A DNA stretch of 64,000 bases from Robiginitomaculum sp. (GTDB lineage: Bacteria; Pseudomonadota; Alphaproteobacteria; Caulobacterales; Maricaulaceae). Below, piece by piece: positions 37,669 through 47,930 of this stretch; the first letter of the stretch is position 1; each line of letters starts with the position of its first letter. A program made the translations under genes and the position numbers. The notes under the pieces are model-generated. The model had not been told where the DNA came from. It saw only the letters and a list, made by a program, of their open reading frames with translations, and ran no database searches. The DNA is taken from positions 434,001-498,000 of the forward strand of contig JAJFFT010000006.1 of NCBI GenBank assembly GCA_021776525.1, given 5' to 3'.

Positions 37669-39428
37669 GTATTAAAAACCTTGCCCTGACCCTCTCCCTT
37701 GCCGTGCTCTTGAGTGGGTGTCAGGAAAAACAACAAACTCAGGATGCGCAATCAACATTAACCGTGTTCACGGCCAAAGAGATTGTCACCATGGGGCAGG
37801 ACCAACCCCATGCCAACTGGATTGCCGTTGATGATGGCCGCATTATCAAGCTTGGAAGTGGAAAGCCGCCAAAACGGCTCAATGGAAAAGCCATATCCGT
37901 GCAGACGCGCTTTGCGGACAAGGTTTTGATGCCGGGGTTTATAGACCCTCATTTACATCCGATGATAGCCGCTGTTCTTCTGCCAACGCAGTTTATCACA
38001 CCAGAGGATTGGAACTTACCGCGCGGCTTTGAAGCCGGCGTAAAAACTCCCGCAGACTATCGCTCTAAATTAGTAGCCAAATTGGCCGAAGCGCCCACAG
38101 ACAAACCCTTTATCACCTGGGGCTGGCATGAATTATGGCACGGGCCGATAAGCCGGACAGACCTTGATGCCCTTGATAACACCCGGCCTGTTTTTGTCTG
38201 GCAGCGCTCTTTTCATGAAATTGTCGCCAATAGCAAAGGTCTGGAGTATCTGGGCGTCAGCGATCTGGCCTCGTTTGATGCTCTGATTAACCAAGTTGGA
38301 ATTGACCCACTGCACGCCGATTTTGAACGCGGTTATTTCTCTGAAACCGCACTGGCCGCAGCGTTTCGCCGCTTGGCACCTGCCGTTATGGCACCAGCGC
38401 ATTTGAAACATGGCCTTGATGAAATGAACACGCTGTTATTGCGTGCCGGTGTAACCACAATATCTGACATGGCGACCGGTATTTTTGGCTCCTTTCCTCT
38501 GGAGGCGGGGCTGATACAAAAAACCTATGACCGGCCCAATATCCCGGTCCGCGTAATGTTGATGCCCTATGCCAGCGAGCTTATGGCGCGTGCTGGCTCC
38601 CTGGAGGCCGCGCCGGCAATGGCGGATGCGGATGACGCGGCTTTTCATTCAGACAAGGTCTTTATGAACAACCGTATTAAACTGTTGGCCGACGGCGCGT
38701 TTTTCGCGCCGGCCATGAAACTGGAAACGCCGGCCTATCTGGATGGGCGCAAGGGCAAGTGGATTACCGAGCCAGATTTGCTGCGCCAACAGGCCCAGGC
38801 CTTTTGGATGGCAGGACGATCCATTCATATCCATGTTAATGGTGATCGGGGACTGGATGTTGTCTTGGATATGGTCTCAGAACTCCCCCGTGATGGCAAA
38901 CACCTTAATCAGCGCATCATCCTTGAGCACTTGGGTATCTCGCGCGAAGATCAGATTGCACGCATAGCGGATCTGGACCTCATGGTTTCGGCTCAACCCA
39001 ATTATCTTTATGTGGTCAGCGGAAAATATGCCGGTACGCTGTTGGACAAAGACCAGGCCGCACAAATGGTTCGCCTTGGGTCGTTGGAACGCGCTGGCGT
39101 GCCCCTTGCCTTGCATTCAGATATGACCATGGCCCCGGCGCAACCCCTGTTGTTGGCGTGGATTGCGGTCAACCGTATGAATATGGATGGGCAGACCATG
39201 GCGCCCGAACAGCGCATCAGCATCGACACGGCTATGCGCGCCATCACCATAGACGCGGCGCGGATGATTGGTCTTGAGAAAACGATCGGCTCGCTTGAGG
39301 TGGGCAAGAAGGCCGATTTTGCGGTTCTGGACGAGAACCCTTATTTGGTAGACCCCATGCGCATCAAAGACATACATGTTTCGGGCGTTGTTTTTGAAGG
39401 AAAATGGTTTGGCAATGATGTCCGATAA
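37665..39428 (+). CDS. Amidohydrolase-family lipoprotein (YtcJ-like)
   Basis: Lipobox LLSGC; MPGFIDPHLHPMIAA; HIHVNGDRGLDVVLDM; AARMIGLEKTIGSLEVGKKADFAVLDENPY. Confidence 0.9.
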   Translation: MSIKNLALTLSLAVLLSGCQEKQQTQDAQSTLTVFTAKEIVTMGQDQPHANWIAVDDGRIIKLGSGKPPKRLNGKAISVQTRFADKVLMPGFIDPHLHPMIAAVLLPTQFITPEDWNLPRGFEAGVKTPADYRSKLVAKLAEAPTDKPFITWGWHELWHGPISRTDLDALDNTRPVFVWQRSFHEIVANSKGLEYLGVSDLASFDALINQVGIDPLHADFERGYFSETALAAAFRRLAPAVMAPAHLKHGLDEMNTLLLRAGVTTISDMATGIFGSFPLEAGLIQKTYDRPNIPVRVMLMPYASELMARAGSLEAAPAMADADDAAFHSDKVFMNNRIKLLADGAFFAPAMKLETPAYLDGRKGKWITEPDLLRQQAQAFWMAGRSIHIHVNGDRGLDVVLDMVSELPRDGKHLNQRIILEHLGISREDQIARIADLDLMVSAQPNYLYVVSGKYAGTLLDKDQAAQMVRLGSLERAGVPLALHSDMTMAPAQPLLLAWIAVNRMNMDGQTMAPEQRISIDTAMRAITIDAARMIGLEKTIGSLEVGKKADFAVLDENPYLVDPMRIKDIHVSGVVFEGKWFGNDVR

Positions 39429-39440
39429 AAAAATGGTTTG

Positions 39441-39699
39441 CTATTTTTTGGTTTTGCCAGTTTCATCAATCCACGGATTGAAAACATCAACGCCCGCATA
39501 ATTGAAATCAGAGACATTGCGCGTTACAATCGTGAGTCTGTTCTGGATCGCGGTTGCTAGGATTAAACAGTCAATGGCTGGTAAGCTTCTACCCGCTCTT
39601 GCAGGTAGGCGGCCCCACTCGTCTGCAACATCTGCATCAATTGGCAATAGCCCGTGGGAAATAGTGCAAGGTAGAAGGTGTTGGTTGAAATCTACGACA
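39441..39699 (-). pseudogene. 5'-truncated VapC/FitB-type PIN-domain toxin remnant
   Basis: Open frame reads VYVVDFNQHLLPCTISHGLLPIDADVADEWGRLPARAGRSLPAIDCLILATAIQNRLTIVTRNVSDFNYAGVDVFNPW: only the C-terminal half of a PIN domain; no antitoxin. Confidence 0.75.
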
Positions 39700-39705
39700 T
39701 AAACA

Positions 39706-40584
39706 CTACGCTATGCCTTCTTTTTTAGCACGGCGGTAGAAATATAAGGCCAGAAAGCATAATATAATTGGCATGGCGATTCCAAACTCATCGATGTAAA
39801 AATGAGACCCCTCGCCTTTTATTGTCAGGGGCGTAAATATCTGTTGAATGAAAAGATTGTGACTGGCATGGAGTATGACGGGCGGCCACAGGCTATTTGA
39901 TTTGAAGGCAAAATACGCATAAATTATGCCCTGTGGAACTATCGCCAACGTGAAAACAACCATTTGCAAGACGAAATTTCCTTCGCCAGCATTATAATCC
40001 GTAAACAAAATTGCAGGCCAATGCCACATAGCCCAAATCATGCCAGACAATAGTCCGATTACCCAGAACGGCATGATTTTACGCATTTCCCAAATCATGA
40101 AACCGCGCCAGCCAATTTCCTCCCCTAAAGCCCGGGACGCGGTGCTGACCATGCCGACAGTTGCAAGCAGTATTCCAAAAACAACCACGGCAACCATATT
40201 CGTGTTTTCACCACCGGTTAGCTGGTGTGACCAATTGCTAAAGGTATCAGCATTACCAAATCCGCTACCCCCCAACCCAATCATCCAAACGGGCAAATAG
40301 ATAGCCAGTCCGTAAGCAATCGGCAGTAACCAGGCGTTCCAATTCCAACGCCATTTCCCCCAGTGCCACGGCAAACTGGATATCGATCGCCTGAGAATAA
40401 GGCATGTCAAAATTGCGGCAATGCCAGGGGACCACATAACGCCCGTCACCAACAATAGAGGCGTGCCACCTTGATGTCCCATTAGTCCGACAAAGATGCT
40501 GGAAAAGGAAATGACGAGGATCAAAAATAGACCCAGTGCCCACCAAGCGGCCTTTCGTTCCTCTGATTGTGTCACCTGGTGCAT
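39706..40584 (-). CDS. CPBP-family intramembrane metalloprotease
   Basis: LGEEIGWRGFMIWEM, GMIWAMWHWPAIL, PPVILHASHNLF. Confidence 0.9.
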   Translation of the reverse strand: MHQVTQSEERKAAWWALGLFLILVISFSSIFVGLMGHQGGTPLLLVTGVMWSPGIAAILTCLILRRSISSLPWHWGKWRWNWNAWLLPIAYGLAIYLPVWMIGLGGSGFGNADTFSNWSHQLTGGENTNMVAVVVFGILLATVGMVSTASRALGEEIGWRGFMIWEMRKIMPFWVIGLLSGMIWAMWHWPAILFTDYNAGEGNFVLQMVVFTLAIVPQGIIYAYFAFKSNSLWPPVILHASHNLFIQQIFTPLTIKGEGSHFYIDEFGIAMPIILCFLALYFYRRAKKEGIA

Positions 40585-40765
40585 CTCAGTTTCCCTTTTT
40601 ATTCAGGCAATACCGTCGAACCTGCCATGAGATAAACCATTGTCAATTGATTTTCATGTGGACGCCTCGATAAGAACATGAACCGAAACAAGTCGGATTT
40701 TGCAAGAATGGCTTGCGGCTCGGAGGCCGGAACGACGGTCGAGGTGTTCCATAACAAAAAAGGCG

Positions 40766-40793
40766 GAACCCGTTTCCAGATCCCGCCTTTCTC
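40766..40793 (-). terminator. Terminator-like hairpin downstream of ahcY
   Basis: aaaggcgg ... ccgccttt inverted repeat just downstream of the ahcY stop. Confidence 0.65.
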
Positions 40794-40810
40794 AATTCAT
40801 GTCAGTATTT

Positions 40811-42112
40811 TTAGTAGCGGTACGCATCGCCTTTAAACGGACCGGTAACCGGCACGCCGATATAATCGGCCTGCTCGTCCGAAAGGACTGTCAGGTCAGC
40901 ATTGAGCTTGGCCAGGTGCAAACGCGCAACCTTTTCATCCAGATGCTTGGGCAGTGTGTAAACTTGGTTCTCATATTCGCTGCCATTTTTCCAAAGCTCG
41001 ATCTGCGCCAGTGTCTGGTTGGCAAAGCTGGCAGACATCACAAAGCTGGGATGGCCCGTGGCATTGCCCAAATTGACCAAACGGCCTTCGGAGAGAAGGA
41101 TCATGCGATTGCCAGATGGCAGGTCAATCATGTCCACTTGCGGCTTAATATTGGTCCATTTGTAATTTTTCATGTCCGCGACGGCGATTTCATTATCGAA
41201 ATGACCGATATTACAAACGATGGCCATGTCTTTTAGCGCCCGCATATGATCGGCGGTAACAATGTCCTTATTGCCGGTTGTGGTGACAATAATATCAATG
41301 TTTGAAACCACATCATCCAGACGGCTCACTTCAAATCCGTCCATTGCGGCCTGCAGAGCACAAATTGGGTCAATCTCTGTAACGATCACCCGCGCGCCGG
41401 AACCGGCCAGGCTTTGCGCCGAGCCTTTACCAACATCGCCATAGCCGCACACCACAGCCACCTTGCCGGCCATCATAACATCTGTGCCGCGGCGAATGGC
41501 ATCTACCAGGCTTTCGCGGCAACCATATTTATTGTCGAACTTGGACTTGGTGACGCTGTCATTGACGTTGATCGCCGGAATTTTCAGTGATCCTTTTTTC
41601 GCCATTTCATAAAGGCGATGCACGCCGGTGGTGGTTTCTTCGGACACACCAACAATGTCATCCAACAATTCCGGGTGCTTTTCGTGCAGCATCAGGGTCA
41701 GATCGCCGCCATCATCAAGAAGAATATTCGGTGCCCAGCCATCAGGACCCTTGATGGTTTGTTCAATACACCATTCATACTCTTCTTCGCTTTCACCCTT
41801 CCAGGCAAAAACCGGAACGCCGCTGGCTGCGATCGCTGCGGCGGCCTGATCCTGAGTTGAAAAAATATTGCACGAAGACCAACGGACTTCAGCGCCAAGC
41901 GCTGTCAGGGTTTCAATCAATACGGCCGTTTGAATAGTCATATGCAGGCAGCCCGTGATCCGGGCACCTTTTAAGGGCTGTTCTTTGGAAAACTCTTCGC
42001 GGATTGACATCAAGCCCGGCATTTCCACCTCGGCTATGTCAATTTCTTTGCGGCCCCATTCGGCAAGGTTGATATCTTTGACTTTGTAATCGTTTTGCGC
42101 AGTCATTGTCAT
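40811..42112 (-). CDS. ahcY: Adenosylhomocysteinase
   Basis: [45 protein letters not shown], ending [10 protein letters not shown]. Confidence 0.98.
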   Translation of the reverse strand: MTMTAQNDYKVKDINLAEWGRKEIDIAEVEMPGLMSIREEFSKEQPLKGARITGCLHMTIQTAVLIETLTALGAEVRWSSCNIFSTQDQAAAAIAASGVPVFAWKGESEEEYEWCIEQTIKGPDGWAPNILLDDGGDLTLMLHEKHPELLDDIVGVSEETTTGVHRLYEMAKKGSLKIPAINVNDSVTKSKFDNKYGCRESLVDAIRRGTDVMMAGKVAVVCGYGDVGKGSAQSLAGSGARVIVTEIDPICALQAAMDGFEVSRLDDVVSNIDIIVTTTGNKDIVTADHMRALKDMAIVCNIGHFDNEIAVADMKNYKWTNIKPQVDMIDLPSGNRMILLSEGRLVNLGNATGHPSFVMSASFANQTLAQIELWKNGSEYENQVYTLPKHLDEKVARLHLAKLNADLTVLSDEQADYIGVPVTGPFKGDAYRY

Positions 42113-42242
42113 GCGTCCTAATTTTTTCGGCATTAAAGCTGGTGCGGGCAGGAAAGCCGTCATCCTGGCGCGCGAGCAAAACTATATGGTTTCGGCCCGG
42201 TTTTATGCAGCCTATATCAATGGTCGCTCGCCCTGACAAGGG

Positions 42243-42264
42243 GATATAAAGATATCTTTATATC
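42243..42264. promoter_or_regulatory. 22-bp perfect palindrome, SahR-like operator upstream of ahcY
   Basis: gatataaagat|atctttatatc. Confidence 0.65.
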
Positions 42265-42375
42265 AACCTTTTCGGGTTTGAGTTGCGGTTGCACGACTTG
42301 TGCTGGGATTCCCTTTTAGCGTGTCACCCGTTTTCTTGATGTTAAAAATCGGTTAGGTTTTTTCGCGGGGGCCCT

Positions 42376-43464
42376 ATGAGCATTTTATCACCACACTTAC
42401 GCGAACAGAAATACGGTCGTCGAACCGTCTGTTTTCGCTTGCAAGATGGGGTTGTAGTTGCAGATTCCAGCAAAACAGAAGACGTCGATACACAGCCTAA
42501 AAAACTGGTGCTGCGCCTGGCCGATGGGTCTGTCAGCGTAGTCAACGCAGAAGGCTGGACAATCAATTGTGCCCCTGGTGACATTATCACCCAGGTTTTG
42601 CTTTCGCCGCTTAAGGGAAAGAAAAAATTCCTAGCCGGCGTCATTAATCGCACACAGCGCGAACGTGAGCGCGTTTTGCCGATGGCGGAACTGCTTAACA
42701 AAGCGCGTGTCAGCCGGGCATTTTTGTGGTGGTTAAGCATAGCTTTGTTAGTGGCCGGTGCCGTTATTACCGATTGCGGGTTTTTTGCCAATGAGATCAA
42801 TGCGATGCTGGTGAGCCCCCTTGATGCCCTGATTGCCCCCTTACAGCCTGCCGCAGACTTTGTTTCACGGCCCCTTGCCGCTGTTTTGAGCTGGTTACCC
42901 GTGCCGAACTGGTCAAGCGCGGCTTCCACTATGTTCGGATCTTTGCAGGATCACGGTCTGATCTTTTTTTCTGCTCTGCTGCTCATGGTTTTGATCTTGT
43001 GGTATCGCTCGTTTCGTATCCTAACTATTCCTCTGTTTGCACTTTGCTTGTTTGTGCTTAAAACTCGTATTTTTGGGTTTGATAGCGCACAAGCCGCTGT
43101 TCTTTATTGGTATGCACCGGTTATCGGCACACTGGTTCTGACCGGCGCCGTAAATCGGCTGCGCGACCGCTGGCGCTTGTCCGCACGGCTTACAGATATA
43201 TGCAAAAGTCTGATGGCCCAGCCCATACCGCAGAGTATGATCAAAAAACCGCCGATAACATCAGAAGAGCCGGCGGAGGCCACAACACCAGAACCCAAAG
43301 AGAGCGAAGACCAAAAAACAGCTGCGGCAAAACCCCACGGCAATGGAGTTTCAAAAACGCTCAATGGCGGAGGCAGCAGCGAAGGTCATATTCCGCCAGC
43401 CGTGACGACGTCCGCCCCACCCGCCGTGTCACCACCAGCCATAGAGGCAACACCGCCATCCTAA
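42376..43464 (+). CDS. Hypothetical multi-TM protein with N-terminal beta-rich domain and disordered Pro/Thr-rich tail
   Basis: Long ORF, TM stretches (AFLWWLSIALLVAGAVIT, LIFFSALLLMVLILWY), low-complexity C-terminus. Confidence 0.6.
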   Translation: MSILSPHLREQKYGRRTVCFRLQDGVVVADSSKTEDVDTQPKKLVLRLADGSVSVVNAEGWTINCAPGDIITQVLLSPLKGKKKFLAGVINRTQRERERVLPMAELLNKARVSRAFLWWLSIALLVAGAVITDCGFFANEINAMLVSPLDALIAPLQPAADFVSRPLAAVLSWLPVPNWSSAASTMFGSLQDHGLIFFSALLLMVLILWYRSFRILTIPLFALCLFVLKTRIFGFDSAQAAVLYWYAPVIGTLVLTGAVNRLRDRWRLSARLTDICKSLMAQPIPQSMIKKPPITSEEPAEATTPEPKESEDQKTAAAKPHGNGVSKTLNGGGSSEGHIPPAVTTSAPPAVSPPAIEATPPS

Positions 43465-43504
43465 GTAAGGAGGGTGGAAAAACGGCTTTTTCTACGAAAA
43501 AAGT

Positions 43505-43939
43505 TTAGAATTTAATCGATGACTCGATACGAACCGACTGTTCGTATTCGCTGGGCGCAGACGGCAAACCGCGGTCAATCGGCGTTGAAATACGCAAATC
43601 GCCCGGCGCACTAAAGCTAAGACTGCCGCCAAGACGAATACGTGGGCTTAGGTCAAAATATGCCCCGGCGCGCATCCGCTCCGTATTTTCAAAAGATGTT
43701 TCTTTGAGATCAAAATTTACCGTAACGCCCCATTTGTTGGTGGCGGGAATATCAACGCCCGGTGAGCGTAGTGGCAAGAAGGAACGGTCTTCTTCGCGCG
43801 TTTCATCACGAACAGTAAAGGCACGGTTCCAGGGCAGAGATGAATCGTCCACACGCACAGTCGCCGGGCCCTCGGACAAAGCCGGTCCAGCAAATACGCT
43901 TAAGGCCAATGTGGCCAAAATGGGCTGCAAGCGCCTCAT
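43505..43939 (-). CDS. Periplasmic beta-rich protein, NtrZ-like
   Basis: Signal peptide; KWGVTVNFDLKET...RAGAYFDLSPRIRLGGSLSFS...VRIESSIKF resembles the alphaproteobacterial NtrZ periplasmic regulator family. Confidence 0.5.
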   Translation of the reverse strand: MRRLQPILATLALSVFAGPALSEGPATVRVDDSSLPWNRAFTVRDETREEDRSFLPLRSPGVDIPATNKWGVTVNFDLKETSFENTERMRAGAYFDLSPRIRLGGSLSFSAPGDLRISTPIDRGLPSAPSEYEQSVRIESSIKF

Positions 43940-44091
43940 CCTTTACCAACCTCCCTCTCAGTCTTCATTATTACCAAAGCATTCTTTTACGCTCTAGTCT
44001 AATTTAATTCCATCAAGAACACATTAACAAACCGTCGCCAGCGCCGCGTCCTTCGATGGTGCATCGTGACCCCCTCAGGTCAGACAGCGAT

Positions 44092-44137
44092 CCGGTCACA
44101 GCACTGTAATTCAGGATTACAAGTCAACTGTGACCGG
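44092..44137. other. Long imperfect hairpin in intergenic region
   Basis: ccggtcacag ... tgtaat-tcagg-attaca ... ctgtgaccgg. Confidence 0.6.
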
Positions 44138-44387
44138 CCGCGAGCAGCCCCATCCCCCGGACGCCTGCATTTTCCATGAACGATGGTGCCATCATGGTCA
44201 AGCGTAAAGCAGTGTTGTTATTGTGCTTCTTTTGTAATGTGACCTCAGAGCAACAATTCGCTTTGCTGGCTGCACGATATTTTTAGTGCGGCCCTGTAAA
44301 GCAAGACTGGCCTCGTACGATCAGCGTGGTATACACGCGGTCGAATTATATTCGCGGCAAACCTGCCGTTCCATGCGGAGAGTTTTT

Positions 44388-44855
44388 ATGCGCGCAAATG
44401 TTCGCATCGCCATCATCCTTGTTTCCACACTTGCCCTGGCATCTTGTTCAACCTTCGGGTCGGGCAAAAGCCGTTCAGACACAGGTGGTCGCCGCGGCGG
44501 CGGCGTGTTCGGCAAATCGCAATCCCTGTCGGGGATTGGCGTTAACAGCTTTTTGTGGCGCGCCGCGCTGGAAACCATTGAGTTTATGCCTTTGACCTCT
44601 GCTGACCCCTATGGCGGCGTCATTATCACAGGTTGGCACAGCGAAAGCAGCGCCCCTGACGAGCGTTTCAAAGCCACGGTTTATATTCTGGATACCCGGC
44701 TGCGCGCGGATGCCATCAAAGTATCCATTTTCAAGCAAACCCTGGACGCCAATGGCCGCTGGCTTGATGCAGATGTTGATCCGGATACCGAAGTGCAGAT
44801 TGAAAATGCTATTTTAACGCGCGCGCGTGAGCTTAAGATTTCAACTCTGGGATAA
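44388..44855 (+). CDS. DUF3576 family lipoprotein
   Basis: Lipobox LALASCS; GVNSFLWRAALETIEFMPLTSADPYGGVIITGWHS. Confidence 0.87.
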   Translation: MRANVRIAIILVSTLALASCSTFGSGKSRSDTGGRRGGGVFGKSQSLSGIGVNSFLWRAALETIEFMPLTSADPYGGVIITGWHSESSAPDERFKATVYILDTRLRADAIKVSIFKQTLDANGRWLDADVDPDTEVQIENAILTRARELKISTLG

Positions 44856-44885
44856 ACCATAACCGTTTGAAAGTTTTGGTTTATT

Positions 44886-47432
44886 ATGACCACTTACGAC
44901 CATTCTACCAGTGAAACAAAATGGCAGTCTGCCTGGGCGAACGGCGAGACCTTCAAGGCCGGATTGCAGGGCGACAAAAAGAAAAAGGCCTATGTGCTCG
45001 AAATGTTTCCCTACCCTTCGGGGCGGATTCATATGGGCCATGTACGCAATTATGCCATGGGCGATGTTATTGCCCGTTATCGCCTGTCCAATGGTTATGA
45101 CGTGTTGCATCCCATGGGCTGGGACGCTTTTGGTATGCCGGCTGAAAACGCAGCCATGGCCAATAATACACAGCCAAAAACCTGGACTTATGAAAACATC
45201 GCAGCCATGCGCGAGCAGATGCAGCGCCTGGGCTTTGCCCTCGACTGGGACCGTGAGTTTGCCACTTGTGATCCTGAATATTATGGCCAGCAACAGAAAA
45301 TCTTTCTGGAGTTCTGGAAAGCCGGATTGATTTACCGCAAATCTTCTAAGGTCAATTGGGATCCGGTTGATCATACGGTATTGGCCAATGAACAAGTTAT
45401 TGACGGCCGTGGCTGGCGCTCAAACGCGCTTGTTGAAACCCGCGAGCTGACCCAGTGGTTTTTTAAAATCACGGACTATGCCGAAGATCTGCTTGATGGC
45501 CTTGATGGCCTTGATCGCTGGCCGAACAAAGTCAAAATGATGCAAGCCAACTGGATTGGCCGCTCGGAAGGGCTGCAATTTCATTTTGCTTTTGCTGATG
45601 ATACGCCCTGTGAAACAGCAGAAAATATCGAAGTCTATACAACACGGCCAGACACACTTTTTGGTGCCAGCTTTGTTGCGTTGGCACCGGATCATCCGAT
45701 CGTTCAGCATTTGGGACAATCAAACCCAGAGCTTAGGGCCTTTAGTGATAAGTGCGCGCGTCTTGGCACGTCTGAAGAAGCCCTGGAGCGCGCTGAAAAA
45801 GAAGGCATTGATACGGGCTTGCGGGTTAAGCACCCCTTTATTGAGGGCAAGACCCTGCCTGTGTGGACGGCTAATTTTGTCCTGATGAGTTATGGCACAG
45901 GTGCTATTTTTGCTTGTCCCGCTGGCGATCAGCGCGATCTGGATTTCGCGCGCAAATATGACCTTCCGGTTGTTGCTGTTGTTTGCCCACAAGATAAAAG
46001 TCCCGATGAGGCTGAAATCAGCGAGACCGCCTATACGGGCCCTGGGACGATAATCAATTCAGGGTTTTTGAACGGTCTGGACGTTGAGACGGCCATTTCC
46101 AAAGCCATTGCCGCCATTGAAGACGCCGGTCAGGGCAAACGTACAATCAATTATCGCCTGCGTGATTGGGGTGTCTCCCGCCAACGGTATTGGGGTTGCC
46201 CCATTCCGGCTGTGCATTGCGATAAATGCGGCGTTGTGCCCGTTAAAGCCAAAGACCTGCCAATCATTTTGCCTGACGAAGTTAGTTTTGATCAGCCGGG
46301 GAACCCGCTGGAACGTGACATAGACTGGAAGACAACTCTGTGCCCGTCCTGTGGTGGCGACGCCGTTCGTGAAACCGATACGTTGGACACCTTTGTGGAT
46401 TCGTCCTGGTATTTTGCGCGGTTTTGTTCACCGCGCGATGGTGCCCCCGTCGACTTGAAGGCTTCAAAACATTATTTGCCCGTCGATCAATATATTGGCG
46501 GCGTAGAACATGCGGTTCTGCATCTGCTTTATGCCCGCTTCTTTACCCGGGCCATGAAGGATTGCGGCCTTTTGGATATTGAAGGTCGCGAGCCCTTTGC
46601 CGGCCTTTTTACCCAGGGCATGGTAACCCACCAAACTTTTAAAAATGAGGCCGGTGAGTGGCTACAGCCTGATCTGGTTGAGCGTAAAGGCGAGGCCTGG
46701 TTTGAAAAAGGCAATGGCAAACCTGTTGTCGCCGGCGCTATTGAAAAAATGTCCAAGTCCAAGCTCAACACCGTTGACCCCAAGGACATTATCGCCCGAT
46801 TTGGTGCGGATGTGGCGCGTTGGTTTGTGCTCTCTGACTCTCCTCCCGAACGTGATGTTGAATGGACCAGCGCCGGCGTAGAAGGCGCGAACCGGCTGGT
46901 TCAACGCGTCTGGACATGCGCTTGTGCCACGGCCGAGCGCACCGGCACAAAAGACGTTGGCGAAGATTTGCTGCGCCTTACACATAAAACTATTAAAGCG
47001 GTTGGCGAAGATGTTGAGGGATTTCGTTTTAACCGCGCCATTGCCCGGCTTTATGACTTGTTGAATGCCCTTCGAAAAGAATCCGAAAACAACAATACGG
47101 CGCCCATTATGCGCATTTTTACGCAATTAATGGCCCCTTTTGCGCCGCACCTTGCGGAAAGCTGTTGGGAGAAGCTGGGCGGACAGGGCTTGGTTGCCAC
47201 AGCGGCCTGGCCAACGTTTGACCCGGCGCTTTGTGAAGATGAAGAAATTATGATCCCGGTGCAAATTAACGGCAAGCGACGCGGTGAGTTCTCTGCGCCA
47301 CGCGGCCTTTCCAAGGACGATGCCGAAAAGCTGGCCCTTGCCAATGAGGGTGCAATTCGGGCACTAAATGGGTTAACCGTGCGCAAAGTCATTATTGTGC
47401 CGGATCGTATAGTCAACATTGTGGCCAATTAG
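44886..47432 (+). CDS. leuS: Leucyl-tRNA synthetase
   Basis: [38 protein letters not shown]. Confidence 0.98.
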   Translation: MTTYDHSTSETKWQSAWANGETFKAGLQGDKKKKAYVLEMFPYPSGRIHMGHVRNYAMGDVIARYRLSNGYDVLHPMGWDAFGMPAENAAMANNTQPKTWTYENIAAMREQMQRLGFALDWDREFATCDPEYYGQQQKIFLEFWKAGLIYRKSSKVNWDPVDHTVLANEQVIDGRGWRSNALVETRELTQWFFKITDYAEDLLDGLDGLDRWPNKVKMMQANWIGRSEGLQFHFAFADDTPCETAENIEVYTTRPDTLFGASFVALAPDHPIVQHLGQSNPELRAFSDKCARLGTSEEALERAEKEGIDTGLRVKHPFIEGKTLPVWTANFVLMSYGTGAIFACPAGDQRDLDFARKYDLPVVAVVCPQDKSPDEAEISETAYTGPGTIINSGFLNGLDVETAISKAIAAIEDAGQGKRTINYRLRDWGVSRQRYWGCPIPAVHCDKCGVVPVKAKDLPIILPDEVSFDQPGNPLERDIDWKTTLCPSCGGDAVRETDTLDTFVDSSWYFARFCSPRDGAPVDLKASKHYLPVDQYIGGVEHAVLHLLYARFFTRAMKDCGLLDIEGREPFAGLFTQGMVTHQTFKNEAGEWLQPDLVERKGEAWFEKGNGKPVVAGAIEKMSKSKLNTVDPKDIIARFGADVARWFVLSDSPPERDVEWTSAGVEGANRLVQRVWTCACATAERTGTKDVGEDLLRLTHKTIKAVGEDVEGFRFNRAIARLYDLLNALRKESENNNTAPIMRIFTQLMAPFAPHLAESCWEKLGGQGLVATAAWPTFDPALCEDEEIMIPVQINGKRRGEFSAPRGLSKDDAEKLALANEGAIRALNGLTVRKVIIVPDRIVNIVAN

Positions 47433-47433
47433 C

Positions 47434-47928
47434 ATGCATATTCGTCATTACATTTTTCCGGCTCTTTTCATGCTCCTCTTAAGCGCCTGTGCCGGTTTTG
47501 AACCGCTTTACGCCGAAAACACCGCGGTTCGCCGTGGGTTCACCCAGCTTAGTGCTGCGCCTATCGATGGCCGGGCTGGTTTCTTGTTTTCTCAGGCCCT
47601 TAATGAACGCGGTGGGATTCAAAATGGCCTGTCCGGCACTTATGTGCTGGAAAGCCAGATCAGCAAAAAACAGATTAACGTTGGTGTTCGCATTGATAAT
47701 GTTTCTACACGTGCACGCCTGCAAATAGATGTGCGCTATAGCGTACGCGACCGTGACGGAAAAATCGTCTATCAGGGGCGTGCGCAAAGCAGCGCCGCTT
47801 TTGATGTTCCAGACCAACCCTACGGCGCGCTTATTGCAGAACGCAGCGCAGAAGAAAACGCAACAACAATTCTGGCCGAGAAAGTCATCAACGACCTTGC
47901 TGTGTTTTTCGCCAGCATCTCTGATTAG
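47434..47928 (+). CDS. lptE: LPS-assembly lipoprotein LptE
   Basis: Lipobox LLSACAGFEPLYAE; position between leuS and holA. Confidence 0.88.
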   Translation: MHIRHYIFPALFMLLLSACAGFEPLYAENTAVRRGFTQLSAAPIDGRAGFLFSQALNERGGIQNGLSGTYVLESQISKKQINVGVRIDNVSTRARLQIDVRYSVRDRDGKIVYQGRAQSSAAFDVPDQPYGALIAERSAEENATTILAEKVINDLAVFFASISD

Positions 47929-47930
47929 CC

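Noticed and set aside
42107-42300. Possible SAH riboswitch upstream of ahcY
   Set aside because: No recognisable SAH-riboswitch core; a DNA palindrome fitting a protein operator explains the symmetry better
42863-42880. parS-like tgtttcacgg in the ORF at 42376
   Set aside because: Single half-site only, no palindrome
45488-45516. 9-bp tandem repeat (cttgatggc) in leuS
   Set aside because: Encodes [11 protein letters not shown], which fits the conserved LeuRS segment; in frame and not unusual
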